NCBI GenBank assembly: GCA_029260695.1
Contig: JAJDCT010000411.1
Span: 1 to 8,039 of the forward strand
Source of the DNA: Phycisphaeraceae bacterium
GTDB lineage: Bacteria > Planctomycetota > Phycisphaerae > Phycisphaerales > Phycisphaeraceae
Reading direction: 5' to 3'
DNA length: 8,039 bases
Shown here: positions 1 through 6,483 of the stretch, in pieces
Numbering within the stretch: the first letter of the stretch is position 1
Layout of the letters: each line of letters starts with the position of its first letter
Translations under genes and position numbers: made by a program
Notes under the pieces: model-generated
What the model was told of the DNA's origin: nothing
The model's database searches: none
The model's input: only the letters and a program-made list of their open reading frames with translations

Positions 1-240
1 GTCCTGGAACCCACGTCCCCCGCCGACGTTCCCGGTGATGATGTCGTTTTGCCGACTGAAATCCAGTCGGCCGTCCGCGGGGTTGTACCCGGCTGAGCCG
101 ACCTGCTGATTGGCGTCCAGAGCCCGGCCGTCGCTGCCGACGCGGTTCTGCGCCGATGCCACGGGGCTTGCGACGAGACAAGCTAATAGCCCGACCGCCA
201 GGAGCGGCCTGCTGGGCGAGTTGATGTGGCTGGTATTCAT
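1..240 (-). CDS. Secreted protein of unknown function, N-terminal part (runs off the window)
   Basis: The first 80 codons of a minus-strand gene are present; the rest lies beyond position 1. The N-terminus reads as a signal peptide: a short polar stretch with Arg11, a hydrophobic core at about residues 13-24 (LLAVGLLACLVA), and an Ala-Ser-Ala cleavage site at 28-30 before Gln31. Cys21 after Leu-Leu-Ala could be a weak lipobox, but the Ala-Ser-Ala site fits better. The mature part begins with a Gly/Asn/Asp-rich segment containing GRALDANQQVGSAGYN (about 38-53) and then NDIITGNVGGGRGF. I recall similar segments near the N-terminus of secreted planctomycete proteins, but cannot verify this here. 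In-frame ATG codons also occur at 279 and 273; the ATG at 240 is preferred because it gives a normal signal peptide. There is no clear ribosome binding site. A TAGAAT hexamer at 283-278 could be a -10 element. The gene starts 78 bp after the greA stop. Confidence 0.72.
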   Translation of the reverse strand, partial: MNTSHINSPSRPLLAVGLLACLVASPVASAQNRVGSDGRALDANQQVGSAGYNPADGRLDFSRQNDIITGNVGGGRGFQD

Positions 241-318
241 GGGTAACCCCGCAGTTTGGATGTATCTATCCATGATCATTCTATCCCGTTGCGAGTCCAA
301 AAACGAGCAAAACCCTGT

Positions 319-786
319 TTAGGACACGATTTCCAGTATCTCAAACCGCTTGGCACCCCTGGGGAGGTCCACCCGGATGGATTCGCCGACCCGGGACTTC
401 ATAAGTGACTCGCCCATAGGGCTCTGAGTCGTGACCTCGATTTCGTCTGCGTCGAAGCTGCCGGAAGCCTCGCCGACGAGTTTGTAGAGGTCGTCGGTGC
501 CGTCGTCCAAGTCTTTGAGCCTGACGACCGCGCCGAGAAAGACCATGTCTTCGGGTACGTCGATATCATCGGCCACCTGGGCGTCCTTAAGCCGCTTTTC
601 AAGCCGACGGATCTCGGCCTCTTCCAGGCCCTGGTCGTCGCGGGCGGCGTGGTAGTCGGCGTTCTCCTTGAGGTCGCCCTGGGCGCGGGCCTCGGCGATC
701 CGTTCGGCGATGACTGGGCGATTGGCGACCAGGCCCGCCAACCGGGCTTCGAGCTTCTCTTTTTCCTGCTTTGTCACGAATTCCAT
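319..786 (-). CDS. greA: Transcription elongation factor GreA
   Basis: The 155-residue product matches the length of GreA (158 in E. coli). GreA enters the secondary channel of a backtracked RNA polymerase and stimulates cleavage of the extruded RNA 3' end, so that elongation can resume. The N-terminal half (about 1-75) is a charged alpha-helical coiled coil. At its tip is the family signature GDLKENADYHAAR (37-49), with the acidic pair Asp38 and Glu41 that corresponds to Asp41/Glu44 of E. coli GreA. The C-terminal half (about 80-155) is the FKBP-like domain; its SPMGESLMKSRVGESI segment is typical of the GreA/GreB C-terminus. The start at 786 is chosen because GGAG lies 8 bases upstream and the family N-terminus begins there; an in-frame ATG at 840 would add 18 unrelated residues. 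The gene is about 150 bp downstream of the membrane-protein gene, with a likely terminator between them, so it probably has its own promoter. Confidence 0.96.
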   Translation of the reverse strand: MEFVTKQEKEKLEARLAGLVANRPVIAERIAEARAQGDLKENADYHAARDDQGLEEAEIRRLEKRLKDAQVADDIDVPEDMVFLGAVVRLKDLDDGTDDLYKLVGEASGSFDADEIEVTTQSPMGESLMKSRVGESIRVDLPRGAKRFEILEIVS

Positions 787-885
787 GGACGATGCTCCAT
801 CTTCCTCTATCGGTAATCGGTCGCTGGGCCCCGCGTGCAAATCCGGCGCAAGGGTCGATCAATCCTAACAGACTCCGGCCCGGTC

Positions 886-910
886 ATAAATATAGCCCCG
901 TTTCCGGGGC
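886..910 (-). terminator. Probable intrinsic terminator after the six-segment membrane protein gene
   Basis: On the minus strand a perfect 6-bp GC stem (GCCCCG/CGGGGC, 910-905 with 900-895) closes a GAAA tetraloop and is followed by the T-rich run TATATTTAT. It starts 24 bases after the stop codon of the membrane-protein gene and precedes greA. The U tract is interrupted by A residues, so termination may be partial. The GNRA-type loop exists only in minus-strand RNA, which supports that orientation. Confidence 0.55.
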
Positions 911-934
911 CGATCAGGATGGCCGGCGAGGGGT

Positions 935-1837
935 TCATGGGCCCCTGTCCGGCTCGTTCCTGGCCCATAAAGCCATCCCCCAAAGCACCAGCCAACCAAG
1001 CCCGGCAGCGGTCGCGGTGCTGAGGATCGTCGGGCTCCAGACGGTCGGGTCGTAGGGGCGGACCGTGGTGGTCAACTCCCAGAGGGCCTGCAGCGGACTG
1101 ATCCGCATCTGCCAGCCCCAGCCGGATCGCCCCGCCAGCTCTGATACCCCGGCGGTATCAAAACCCATACCCCCGATCGCCATCCACACCGGCTCACCCA
1201 CCAGCAGCAGCATACATAAGAGCATCGCACCGACACGCACCCCAGGCCAAGGCAAAACCCGGCCAAGCCCGACCAGTACCGCCGTCAGCAACGACCAAGA
1301 CACGACAGCCAGGTCCAGCCACAGTGTCTGCTGCACAGACCACCTGCTCACCAGCATCAACGGCCAGACCATGACCTGAAACACCAGCAACAAACAGACC
1401 CAGTCCAGCATCGTCGCCAAAACTCGCGCCGACGAGGTCGATACGCAAGCAGGAACGCGTCCTTTAGAAATAGAGGGCACAACCGTCGGATCCGTACACA
1501 ACCCAGGCAACTGTTGACTTAATCGCAGCGCCGGCCAAACCGCCATCAGCCCAAACACCGCAGAGAAAACAACCCAGCGTACCGCGTGGGCCGTCGCACT
1601 GATCGCCAGCGTGATCGACCAGGAAACCAGCAGCCACAGGCACCAACTGATAATCAAAGCACGCAGACCAAACGGATCAAGCGTCGACCTCATGGGGCGT
1701 ACCGAACCCGTCACCGCGGCCGCGCCCGAACCCGCAGAAACGGCAGGCAGCGCACCGGCCAAATCCGTCGGTGTCAGCACCGGGGGCGTATTCAACTCAG
1801 GCGAGCCGTGATCAGATGGTGGTGTCGGTTCAGTCAT
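935..1837 (-). CDS. Polytopic membrane protein of unknown function (six predicted segments)
   Basis: I do not recognise this 300-residue protein. The first 50 residues are Pro/Thr/Ser/Ala-rich, lack a hydrophobic stretch and are probably a disordered cytoplasmic tail. Hydrophobic segments follow at about 60-81, 87-105, 139-163, 172-194, 200-223 and 271-291, which suggests six membrane helices. The longest loops are 106-138 and 224-270. Tryptophan is unusually frequent (ISWCLWLLVSW, LWLDLAVVSWSLL). No ATP-binding, protease or transporter signature is visible; the layout would suit a permease-like or YIP1-like protein, but this is not shown. The start at 1837 is preferred over an in-frame start at 1936, because the extra 33 residues (TACHPWSYHT and similar) look like translated leader; no strong ribosome binding site decides it. 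The gene lies 164 bp after ftsQ and ends before a probable terminator, so it may be a single-gene unit. Confidence 0.75.
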   Translation of the reverse strand: MTEPTPPSDHGSPELNTPPVLTPTDLAGALPAVSAGSGAAAVTGSVRPMRSTLDPFGLRALIISWCLWLLVSWSITLAISATAHAVRWVVFSAVFGLMAVWPALRLSQQLPGLCTDPTVVPSISKGRVPACVSTSSARVLATMLDWVCLLLVFQVMVWPLMLVSRWSVQQTLWLDLAVVSWSLLTAVLVGLGRVLPWPGVRVGAMLLCMLLLVGEPVWMAIGGMGFDTAGVSELAGRSGWGWQMRISPLQALWELTTTVRPYDPTVWSPTILSTATAAGLGWLVLWGMALWARNEPDRGP

Positions 1838-1969
1838 CGTGTGATAAGACCACGGGTGGCAGGCTGTATCCGGTAAGTCTCGCGATCCCGTCTCGCGTGC
1901 AATCTTTGTGAGAGCTGAGCCAACAACAATAGCCACGCGATCACCGGTGGACTAGCACAATATGGTAGA

Positions 1970-1998
1970 CGTATCCAAACGGTCCGGGGTTCGGTCAA
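1970..1998 (-). promoter_or_regulatory. Weak candidate promoter for the membrane protein gene
   Basis: In the 164-bp gap after ftsQ, the minus strand carries TTGACC (1998-1993; 5 of 6 matches to the -35 consensus), a 17-base spacer and GATACG (1975-1970; 3 of 6 matches to the -10 consensus). It would leave a leader of about 125 bases before the start at 1837. The -10 element is poor, and planctomycete promoters are not well defined by the E. coli consensus. Confidence 0.22.
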
Positions 1999-2001
1999 AC
2001 C

Positions 2002-2901
2002 TTAAGGTTGCCGCATCCCGGGTGCTGGGCCGTAGATATCGATGATCTGGCCGCCGGTGCTCAGCGCCTCGTCACGCTGCGCCAGTTGACGCAGCCAGCC
2101 CAGCTTGACGTTGGCGTCCGGTTCGATCGCGTGTTCCTGACCCGGGGGCAGGCCCCAGCGCACCGTGCCCTCTGCCGTGTGCAGCACCAGCCTGAGCCGA
2201 CCGCGCTCGTCGCGGTGGCCGACATCAAACGAACGGATCTTGTCCATGTACGGCTCACCGGCAAGCAGCCGCACCAATGCCAGCCCCGCCTGGACATCAG
2301 CCCCGGGCCAGACCTCCCCGGCATCCGCAGGCGGCGAAGAGGACACACCGGTCACCACCACCAACCCCATCCCTTGAATCTGACTGGAAGGGTAGACACC
2401 AGGAAGACACACGCCCTGTGCATCGACCAGGTGATAGCCGTCGGGCCCCTGAATCATGGCGACCGGTTGGCGGTACGTCGCCGAGACCAGCACACGGCCA
2501 CCGGATCGCCTGGCGACCTGGATCACCTCGCGTACCCAAGGGTCATCACCCAGCACCTCGGCGGTGCGCCGCAGGCTCTTGCCGTCCATCGGGTCTGGTT
2601 TGATGTGTGCCGAAGCTGTCTGCCTGACCTGCTGACGGATGCCTTCGCTCATCCAATCGGGCGCATCGACTAATTCAATCATGTCCGGCGTGACTTCCGC
2701 GGTCTGACGCTGACGCGCGTAGTCCAGCAGATAGCGCTCGGAGTAACGCCAGCCGATGACCAGACCGACCGCCAGCGCAAAAATGCCCAGCGCCTTGAGG
2801 CCCATCAGAGTCCGCGTGGGGTCCCAGGGCTTGGGCTCTGCCAGGCTCGCCCGGCGGCGCGTCTTGGCCCGCTTCTTCTTACTGCTTAGGAACCATCCCA
2901 T
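2002..2901 (-). CDS. ftsQ: Cell division protein FtsQ/DivIB-type
   Basis: This 299-residue protein has the FtsQ layout: a short, strongly basic cytoplasmic tail (KKKRAKTRRR at 8-17), one membrane helix at about 33-51 and an external domain of about 245 residues. Residues 72-145 resemble the POTRA domain. They are followed by the family's second-domain hallmarks: DPWVREVIQV (120-129), VLVSATYRQPVAMI (137-150) and GYHLVDAQGVCLP (155-167), matching the usual pattern of a buried beta strand, 'rrPvA' and 'lVDa.G'. In other bacteria FtsQ bridges early and late divisome proteins through FtsB and FtsL. Upstream, in reading order, are the surface-protein gene and then ddl, the usual dcw neighbour of ftsQ. 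Downstream there is no ftsA or ftsZ. AGGAG lies 12 bases before the ATG, a rather long spacing, and overlaps a palindrome. Overall family identity is good; sequence divergence leaves some doubt about the exact role. Confidence 0.82.
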   Translation of the reverse strand: MGWFLSSKKKRAKTRRRASLAEPKPWDPTRTLMGLKALGIFALAVGLVIGWRYSERYLLDYARQRQTAEVTPDMIELVDAPDWMSEGIRQQVRQTASAHIKPDPMDGKSLRRTAEVLGDDPWVREVIQVARRSGGRVLVSATYRQPVAMIQGPDGYHLVDAQGVCLPGVYPSSQIQGMGLVVVTGVSSSPPADAGEVWPGADVQAGLALVRLLAGEPYMDKIRSFDVGHRDERGRLRLVLHTAEGTVRWGLPPGQEHAIEPDANVKLGWLRQLAQRDEALSTGGQIIDIYGPAPGMRQP

Positions 2902-2913
2902 AAAACGATAGCA

Positions 2914-2927
2914 CTCCTGTTAACAGG
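2914..2927 (-). promoter_or_regulatory. Palindrome overlapping the ftsQ ribosome binding site
   Basis: CCTGTTAACAGG (2916-2927) is a perfect 12-bp palindrome. On the minus strand its last three bases run into the likely Shine-Dalgarno sequence AGGAG (2918-2914), which is 12 bases before the ftsQ start. It could be a protein-binding site, or in RNA a small 4-bp hairpin that partly hides the ribosome binding site. A second inverted repeat (CGATA/TATCG, 2936-2947) lies just upstream. A palindrome of this length can occur by chance. Confidence 0.3.
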
Positions 2928-2970
2928 TTCCGCTGTCGATAGATATCGGTCAACGCCATCGTGCCGCACC

Positions 2971-3006
2971 AAAACCCGGCCGGTGAGGCGGTGGGCGGGG
3001 CCCGGG
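2971..3006 (-). terminator. Possible terminator after the PEP-CTERM protein gene
   Basis: Ten bases after the stop codon the minus strand has CCCGG (3006-3002), a GC-rich loop, and CCGGG (2979-2975), followed by TTTT (2974-2971). The 5-bp stem can extend past one mismatch. The loop is long, and an alternative CCGGCCGG palindrome (2976-2983) competes, so the fold is uncertain. Position and T run support a terminator that would separate the surface-protein gene from ftsQ. Confidence 0.38.
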
Positions 3007-3015
3007 GATGTGCTG

Positions 3016-4995
3016 TTAACGCTTGCGCCGGCCTGCCAGAACACCTGCGCCGACCATCAGCAGCCCGGCGGTTGTGGGCTCAGGAATGAGTGCCAAGGCA
3101 TCTGCCGGGGGGGGAGGCGTGCCGGCGTTCCAGTTGCCCAGGACCACGTTCAGGTCCTCGATCCCGACAAATGAATCACCAGACGGATCGCCCAGGAGCA
3201 GGCTGCCTGCGCCGACGTTCTGATTCCAGTGACTCAAGACGATGTTCAGATCGGTGATCCCCACGAACCCGTCGAGGTCGAGGTCGCCGACCAGCCCGAC
3301 GGTGAGCCGGACGAAGTTGCTGCCATAGAAGACGCCGGTGGCGGTGCCTGGGGCCGAACTCAAGTTGACCGAGTCGAACGTTCCGGTGAGTGTGCCGGTG
3401 GTAGTGAGAATGTCGAAGGTGTCGCCTAGTGACGGCGCGAACACGCCGAACAGTGACACGTCCAACGCCCCGCCGAGTATCGCGCCGCCTTGGATGTCCA
3501 AGAGGTCGTAGTCGACGCCCTGGATGTTGCCGCCGAGTTCGATGGCGAGGTTGCCGCTCAGAGCAACGGTTCTGGCCTCGATGTTGAGCGTCCCGGTGGA
3601 GACGCCCGGGGCGATCGTGCCGCCGTTGAGCAGGTCGGTGTTGCCGGTGGGGCCGACCAGGATCGTGCCCTCGCCCGAGATCGAGCCGGTGGGCTGGGTG
3701 GTCAGGACCCCGTCAACCTGGACGATGCTGCCGGCCGACGCGACGATCGGACCGCTGCTGCTAAAGAAGTCGGCGATGTGCAGGGTCGCGCCGTTGTCGG
3801 CCCGTACCGTGCCGGTGTTGACAAAGCCGCGCGCATCGACGTCGATCGCGAGGGTCGTCCCAGCGACGTCGGCGGCGATCGTCCCGCCGTTGCGGAGTTG
3901 CAAGCGGTTGGCGCCGATCTGCCCCTGCCCGTGGATCAGGTTATTGGTGTTGTCCAGGAAGCCTTGTGCCAAGCCGCTTTCATCGAGGATCCGGGCGTTG
4001 GCGCCGACCATCTCGACCGTCCCGCCATCGATCAGGACGGTGTGGCCCTCAATCAGCAAGTCGGTGTTGGAGGCGCCGCTGTTGATCTGGATCACGCTGG
4101 TGGGCTGGTTCCTGATGGTGAACGACAGGTCGAGGTTGTGGCCATCGTTGATCCGGAGCAGCCCGTCAACGGCCACGGTGGTCACGGCGACAATGGTGGC
4201 GTCCCCGGTCTCGATGACGCCCGTGCCGAGGCTTGACAAGGTGCCGTTGATGATGAACGAACCGCCCATGAGTTTGACGTTCGAGCCGGTCTGAGCGTTG
4301 ATAATCCCGGTGGGCATCAGGTACCTCCCGGGGTTGAGTTGGAGGGTCGCGCCGTTGGCCGATTCCACGATAGCGCCGCCGCCATTGGACATATCCCGTG
4401 CATCGGGGTCGAGCGTCAGGGTTGCGCCGTTGACATCCGCGCGGATGATGCCCAGGTTCAGGATCCGCGTTCGGTCGGCACCGATCTGCCCCTGCCCGTG
4501 GATCAGGTGGAACTCGTCGTTGAGAAGTGCGCCGTCAAGCGCACCGGCCTCGTCCAGGATCCGGGCGTTAGGCCCGATCATCTCGACCGATCCGGTTCCG
4601 CGCAGCGAGAGAGTCCCTTCGGTTCGCAGGTCCGTATTCGAAGCCCCGCTTTCGAGGCGGATCACGCCGTCGTTAGTGTTTATGAACGGAAGCGAAAACG
4701 TCAGGCTCGATCCGTCGAGCAACCGCAGGGTGTCGCTTGCGCCAAGCGTTAGCGTCCTGACCGAACGTGCGGCGTTGAGTTGGACGTCCAGGGGACTAAG
4801 CGGCGCCCCGATGATAACCGCGTCGGTGGCCAAGCCGCTTGGTTCCCCGGCGTCCCAGTTTAAGGGGTCCGTCCAGTTGATCCCGTCGCCAAGTCCGGTG
4901 AAGTTGGAAACCTGTGCTCGGGTCGATTCCGTGACAACCAGCAACAGCACCGCCACAAACCCACAGCACAACATCACGTTTCGAACGTTCGACAT
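3016..4995 (-). CDS. Exported PEP-CTERM repeat protein with dockerin-like calcium-binding pair
   Basis: A 659-residue surface protein. A signal peptide (hydrophobic core about 8-21, likely cut after Ala27) is followed by an autotransporter-like beta-helix region with short Gly/Asn/Asp-rich strands, including two copies of a roughly 100-residue unit (116-220 and 306-407). Residues 480-545, with LAIELGG, VDYDLLDIQG and LGDTFDILTTTGTLTGTFDSV, are the closing segment common in such passenger proteins. Two dockerin/EF-hand-like loops follow: DLDLDGFVGITDLN (571-584) and GDPSGDSFVGIEDLN (602-616), each ending in a Trp-Asn pair. A proline-rich linker leads to the PEP-CTERM signal: Pro-Glu-Pro at 638-640, a hydrophobic stretch, and the basic end RRKR. 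Exosortases recognise this tail and process or anchor the protein at the cell surface. The start at 4995 is supported by GGGAG 7 bases upstream; an in-frame ATG at 5046 would add 17 residues. The ligand is unknown; a role in envelope or matrix is inference. Confidence 0.9.
   Translation of the reverse strand: MSNVRNVMLCCGFVAVLLLVVTESTRAQVSNFTGLGDGINWTDPLNWDAGEPSGLATDAVIIGAPLSPLDVQLNAARSVRTLTLGASDTLRLLDGSSLTFSLPFINTNDGVIRLESGASNTDLRTEGTLSLRGTGSVEMIGPNARILDEAGALDGALLNDEFHLIHGQGQIGADRTRILNLGIIRADVNGATLTLDPDARDMSNGGGAIVESANGATLQLNPGRYLMPTGIINAQTGSNVKLMGGSFIINGTLSSLGTGVIETGDATIVAVTTVAVDGLLRINDGHNLDLSFTIRNQPTSVIQINSGASNTDLLIEGHTVLIDGGTVEMVGANARILDESGLAQGFLDNTNNLIHGQGQIGANRLQLRNGGTIAADVAGTTLAIDVDARGFVNTGTVRADNGATLHIADFFSSSGPIVASAGSIVQVDGVLTTQPTGSISGEGTILVGPTGNTDLLNGGTIAPGVSTGTLNIEARTVALSGNLAIELGGNIQGVDYDLLDIQGGAILGGALDVSLFGVFAPSLGDTFDILTTTGTLTGTFDSVNLSSAPGTATGVFYGSNFVRLTVGLVGDLDLDGFVGITDLNIVLSHWNQNVGAGSLLLGDPSGDSFVGIEDLNVVLGNWNAGTPPPPADALALIPEPTTAGLLMVGAGVLAGRRKR
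3775..4650 (-). repeat. Internal duplication in the PEP-CTERM protein gene
   Basis: Two units, 4650-4336 and 4080-3775, encode similar stretches of about 100 residues. Both share SGASNTDL, VEM.G.NARILDE, LIHGQGQIGA and NGATL in the same order, offset by 189-190 codons. At DNA level a 27-bp segment is identical at 4481-4507 and 3914-3940, encoding LIHGQGQIG. This points to an internal duplication that has since diverged, or to recent exchange between copies. Confidence 0.8.
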
Positions 4996-5295
4996 GGTCA
5001 ATCTCCCTGAAGATGGATCTCTGTAAAATAGGAGGGGCGCCAACAACGTAGAATGGCGAATTAATCAGTAGATACTATTGGTTACGATCGGCAAGTACAA
5101 GAGATTTTTCGGTAGTTGACACCGTTTATCCGCTGCCGGGGGTATTTACCCATCTACATGGGCATCGCCCCTACAACGCTTGAAATTCGGCCCCAAACAC
5201 TTTTTGGCGCAGACAAAGCGAGTTACTTTCGTGCATGGTGAAATCAATTAAATATCCATATCTGGTGAAATCTGGCGAGCCCGCGCACCACCGGA
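4996..5295. other. Intergenic region between ddl and the PEP-CTERM gene
   Basis: These 300 bp hold no convincing gene and should contain the promoter of the surface-protein gene. The part near ddl (about 5221-5275) is AT-rich and has a 10-bp direct repeat, TGGTGAAATC, at 5236-5245 and 5263-5272. An interrupted inverted repeat, GGGTA-TT-TACCC, lies at 5140-5151. A weak minus-strand promoter candidate is TTGTAC (5100-5095), 17 bases, then TAGTAT (5077-5072). The Shine-Dalgarno sequence GGGAG ends 7 bases before the start at 4995. No clear terminator was seen after ddl. Confidence 0.6.
5236..5272. repeat. Pair of 10-bp direct repeats downstream of ddl
   Basis: TGGTGAAATC occurs at 5236-5245 and again at 5263-5272, a spacing of 27 bp, with AT-rich DNA between. 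Two same-orientation copies could be a regulator site for the PEP-CTERM gene, about 240 bp upstream of its start, but chance cannot be excluded. Confidence 0.4.
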
Positions 5296-6249
5296 TCACC
5301 CCGTAGAGATTCGCGTATCCGACGTACCAGTCAGGGCCAAATGGACCAGCCGATCGGTTAACTGGGCAAGGCCGATCCCCCCGTGCTTGGCCGCCATCGG
5401 CAGCAACGAGTGGGTGGTGAAGCCCGGCATCGTATTCACTTCGATCAGCCAGGGACGACCGAATTCATCCACCATGAAATCCACACGACATAGATGCCGC
5501 ACACCCAACACGCGGTAGGCCGTCAGCGACCAGTCCCGCACCCGCTGCAAAGTATCTTCGGGAAGGTCGATATCAAATAGATACCGCGTGTCGTCGCGCT
5601 GGTATTTCGCGTCGTAGTCGTAACACTCACCGGCCGGGACGATCTGGATCATGGGCAAATCGACAGGTGGGCCGTCCTCGCCGCCGATCACACCCACCGT
5701 CAGTTCCTTGCCCGGGACGTAGCGCTCGGCCAACAGACGCGGGTAGTCCTTGCTCAACAACTCACACGCCGCGTCCGCTTCCGCCTCGGTTTTGCAGATA
5801 GAGAGGCCGAACGTCGAGCCTTCTTCCAATGCCTTGACCACGACCGGGGCTTCGATCGTTCGAGGCTGGCCGGGCAGCAACAACTGCGACTCGGGGGTCG
5901 CCACCCCGTGTTCCGCGACCTTAATCTTCGTCAGGCGCTTATTGATACACAGCCCCGCGGCGCCCGGCCCGCTGCCGACGTAGCACAGGTCGCGATCACT
6001 CAACTCCCGCTGCAACCCCCCACCCTCGCCCCACGGCCCGTGCAGCACCGGGAACACCACATCACCGCCCCGCTTCTCAAATTCATCTAGCGCGGAAAAA
6101 TCGTCCGGCAAGACGTCTCGCAGCACCACCTCGTGCCCGGCCTCACCCAACGCCTTGGCGACATGCCCCCCCCCATCCAGACTCACCGCCCGCTCCCGAT
6201 CAGGACCGCCGGCCAAGACCAGCACCTTGAGTTGTCCTTTGGATGCCAC
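5296..6249 (-). CDS. ddl: D-alanine--D-alanine ligase
   Basis: A 317-residue cytoplasmic ATP-grasp enzyme that joins two D-alanines with ATP for the peptidoglycan stem peptide. The N-terminal domain has LAGGPDRERAVSL (12-24), with Glu19 equivalent to Glu15 of E. coli DdlB, and the LHG motif with His70. The ATP-grasp part has VVVKALEEGSTFGLS (136-150), with Lys139 and the omega-loop Ser145, then YDYDAKY (210-216), RVDF (255-258), IEVNTMPGF (269-277) and HSLLPMAA (280-287). The catalytic and metal residues Arg255, Asp257, Glu270, Asn272, Ser281 and Leu282 fall at the same numbers as in E. coli DdlB. Tyr216 is retained, which fits a D-Ala-D-Ala enzyme and not a D-lactate ligase. Differences are Lys-Ala for the usual Lys-Pro at 139-140 and GEGG for GEDG. 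The start is GTG at 6249, with AGGGAG 7 bases upstream; the in-frame TTG at 6255 sits only one base after that site. In many bacteria ddl directly precedes ftsQ; here a surface-protein gene intervenes. Confidence 0.95.
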   Translation of the reverse strand: MASKGQLKVLVLAGGPDRERAVSLDGGGHVAKALGEAGHEVVLRDVLPDDFSALDEFEKRGGDVVFPVLHGPWGEGGGLQRELSDRDLCYVGSGPGAAGLCINKRLTKIKVAEHGVATPESQLLLPGQPRTIEAPVVVKALEEGSTFGLSICKTEAEADAACELLSKDYPRLLAERYVPGKELTVGVIGGEDGPPVDLPMIQIVPAGECYDYDAKYQRDDTRYLFDIDLPEDTLQRVRDWSLTAYRVLGVRHLCRVDFMVDEFGRPWLIEVNTMPGFTTHSLLPMAAKHGGIGLAQLTDRLVHLALTGTSDTRISTG

Positions 6250-6382
6250 AACCAAACTCCCTGTGAGAAAACCAGACGCCTAAGTGACACCATCGTCTAC
6301 CGTGTGGCTGGGAGTTTCAAGTTCTTATCTGGATGGCCCTGAGTGTGCCGGGGCAGTCGGGGGGCCACTAATCAGCGGCTAC

Positions 6383-6442
6383 TCAGTGGAGCCGACGACC
6401 CATCGCCTTGAAGTTGTCGGCGGTTCGATCAAAAACGTGCAT
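6383..6442 (-). CDS. Possible 19-residue leader peptide upstream of ddl
   Basis: An ATG at 6442 is preceded by GGGAGG with 4-5 bases of spacing and opens a frame of 19 codons (MHVFDRTADNFKAMGRRLH) ending in TGA, about 130 bp before ddl. The peptide has no recognised family. It might be a leader, a fragment of a decayed gene or part of a dispersed repeat; the ribosome-binding-site match is the only positive evidence. Confidence 0.18.
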   Translation of the reverse strand: MHVFDRTADNFKAMGRRLH

Positions 6443-6483
6443 CGCGCCTCCCACTTGGGCTCTGCGACAAGTTTATGCGCGCA

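Noticed and set aside
2008..2673. 221-codon plus-strand open frame opposite ftsQ
   Set aside because: Its composition (His, Arg, Pro-rich) is that of an antisense frame, and the minus-strand product has clear FtsQ features.
3490..5026. Long plus-strand open frames opposite the PEP-CTERM gene (3490-4236, 3524-4294, 4298-5026)
   Set aside because: They are antisense to a gene with signal peptide, repeats, dockerin loops and sorting tail; their products are Arg/Pro/Ser- or Asp/Gly-rich without domains, as expected from GC-rich antisense frames.
5116..5121. Perfect TTGACA on the plus strand as a promoter
   Set aside because: No acceptable -10 hexamer at 16-18 bases, and no plus-strand gene follows.
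6418..6432. GGTTCGATC as a tRNA T-arm
   Set aside because: The flanking bases cannot form a T stem, and no anticodon or acceptor stem is found nearby; no tRNA or rRNA was seen anywhere in the window.
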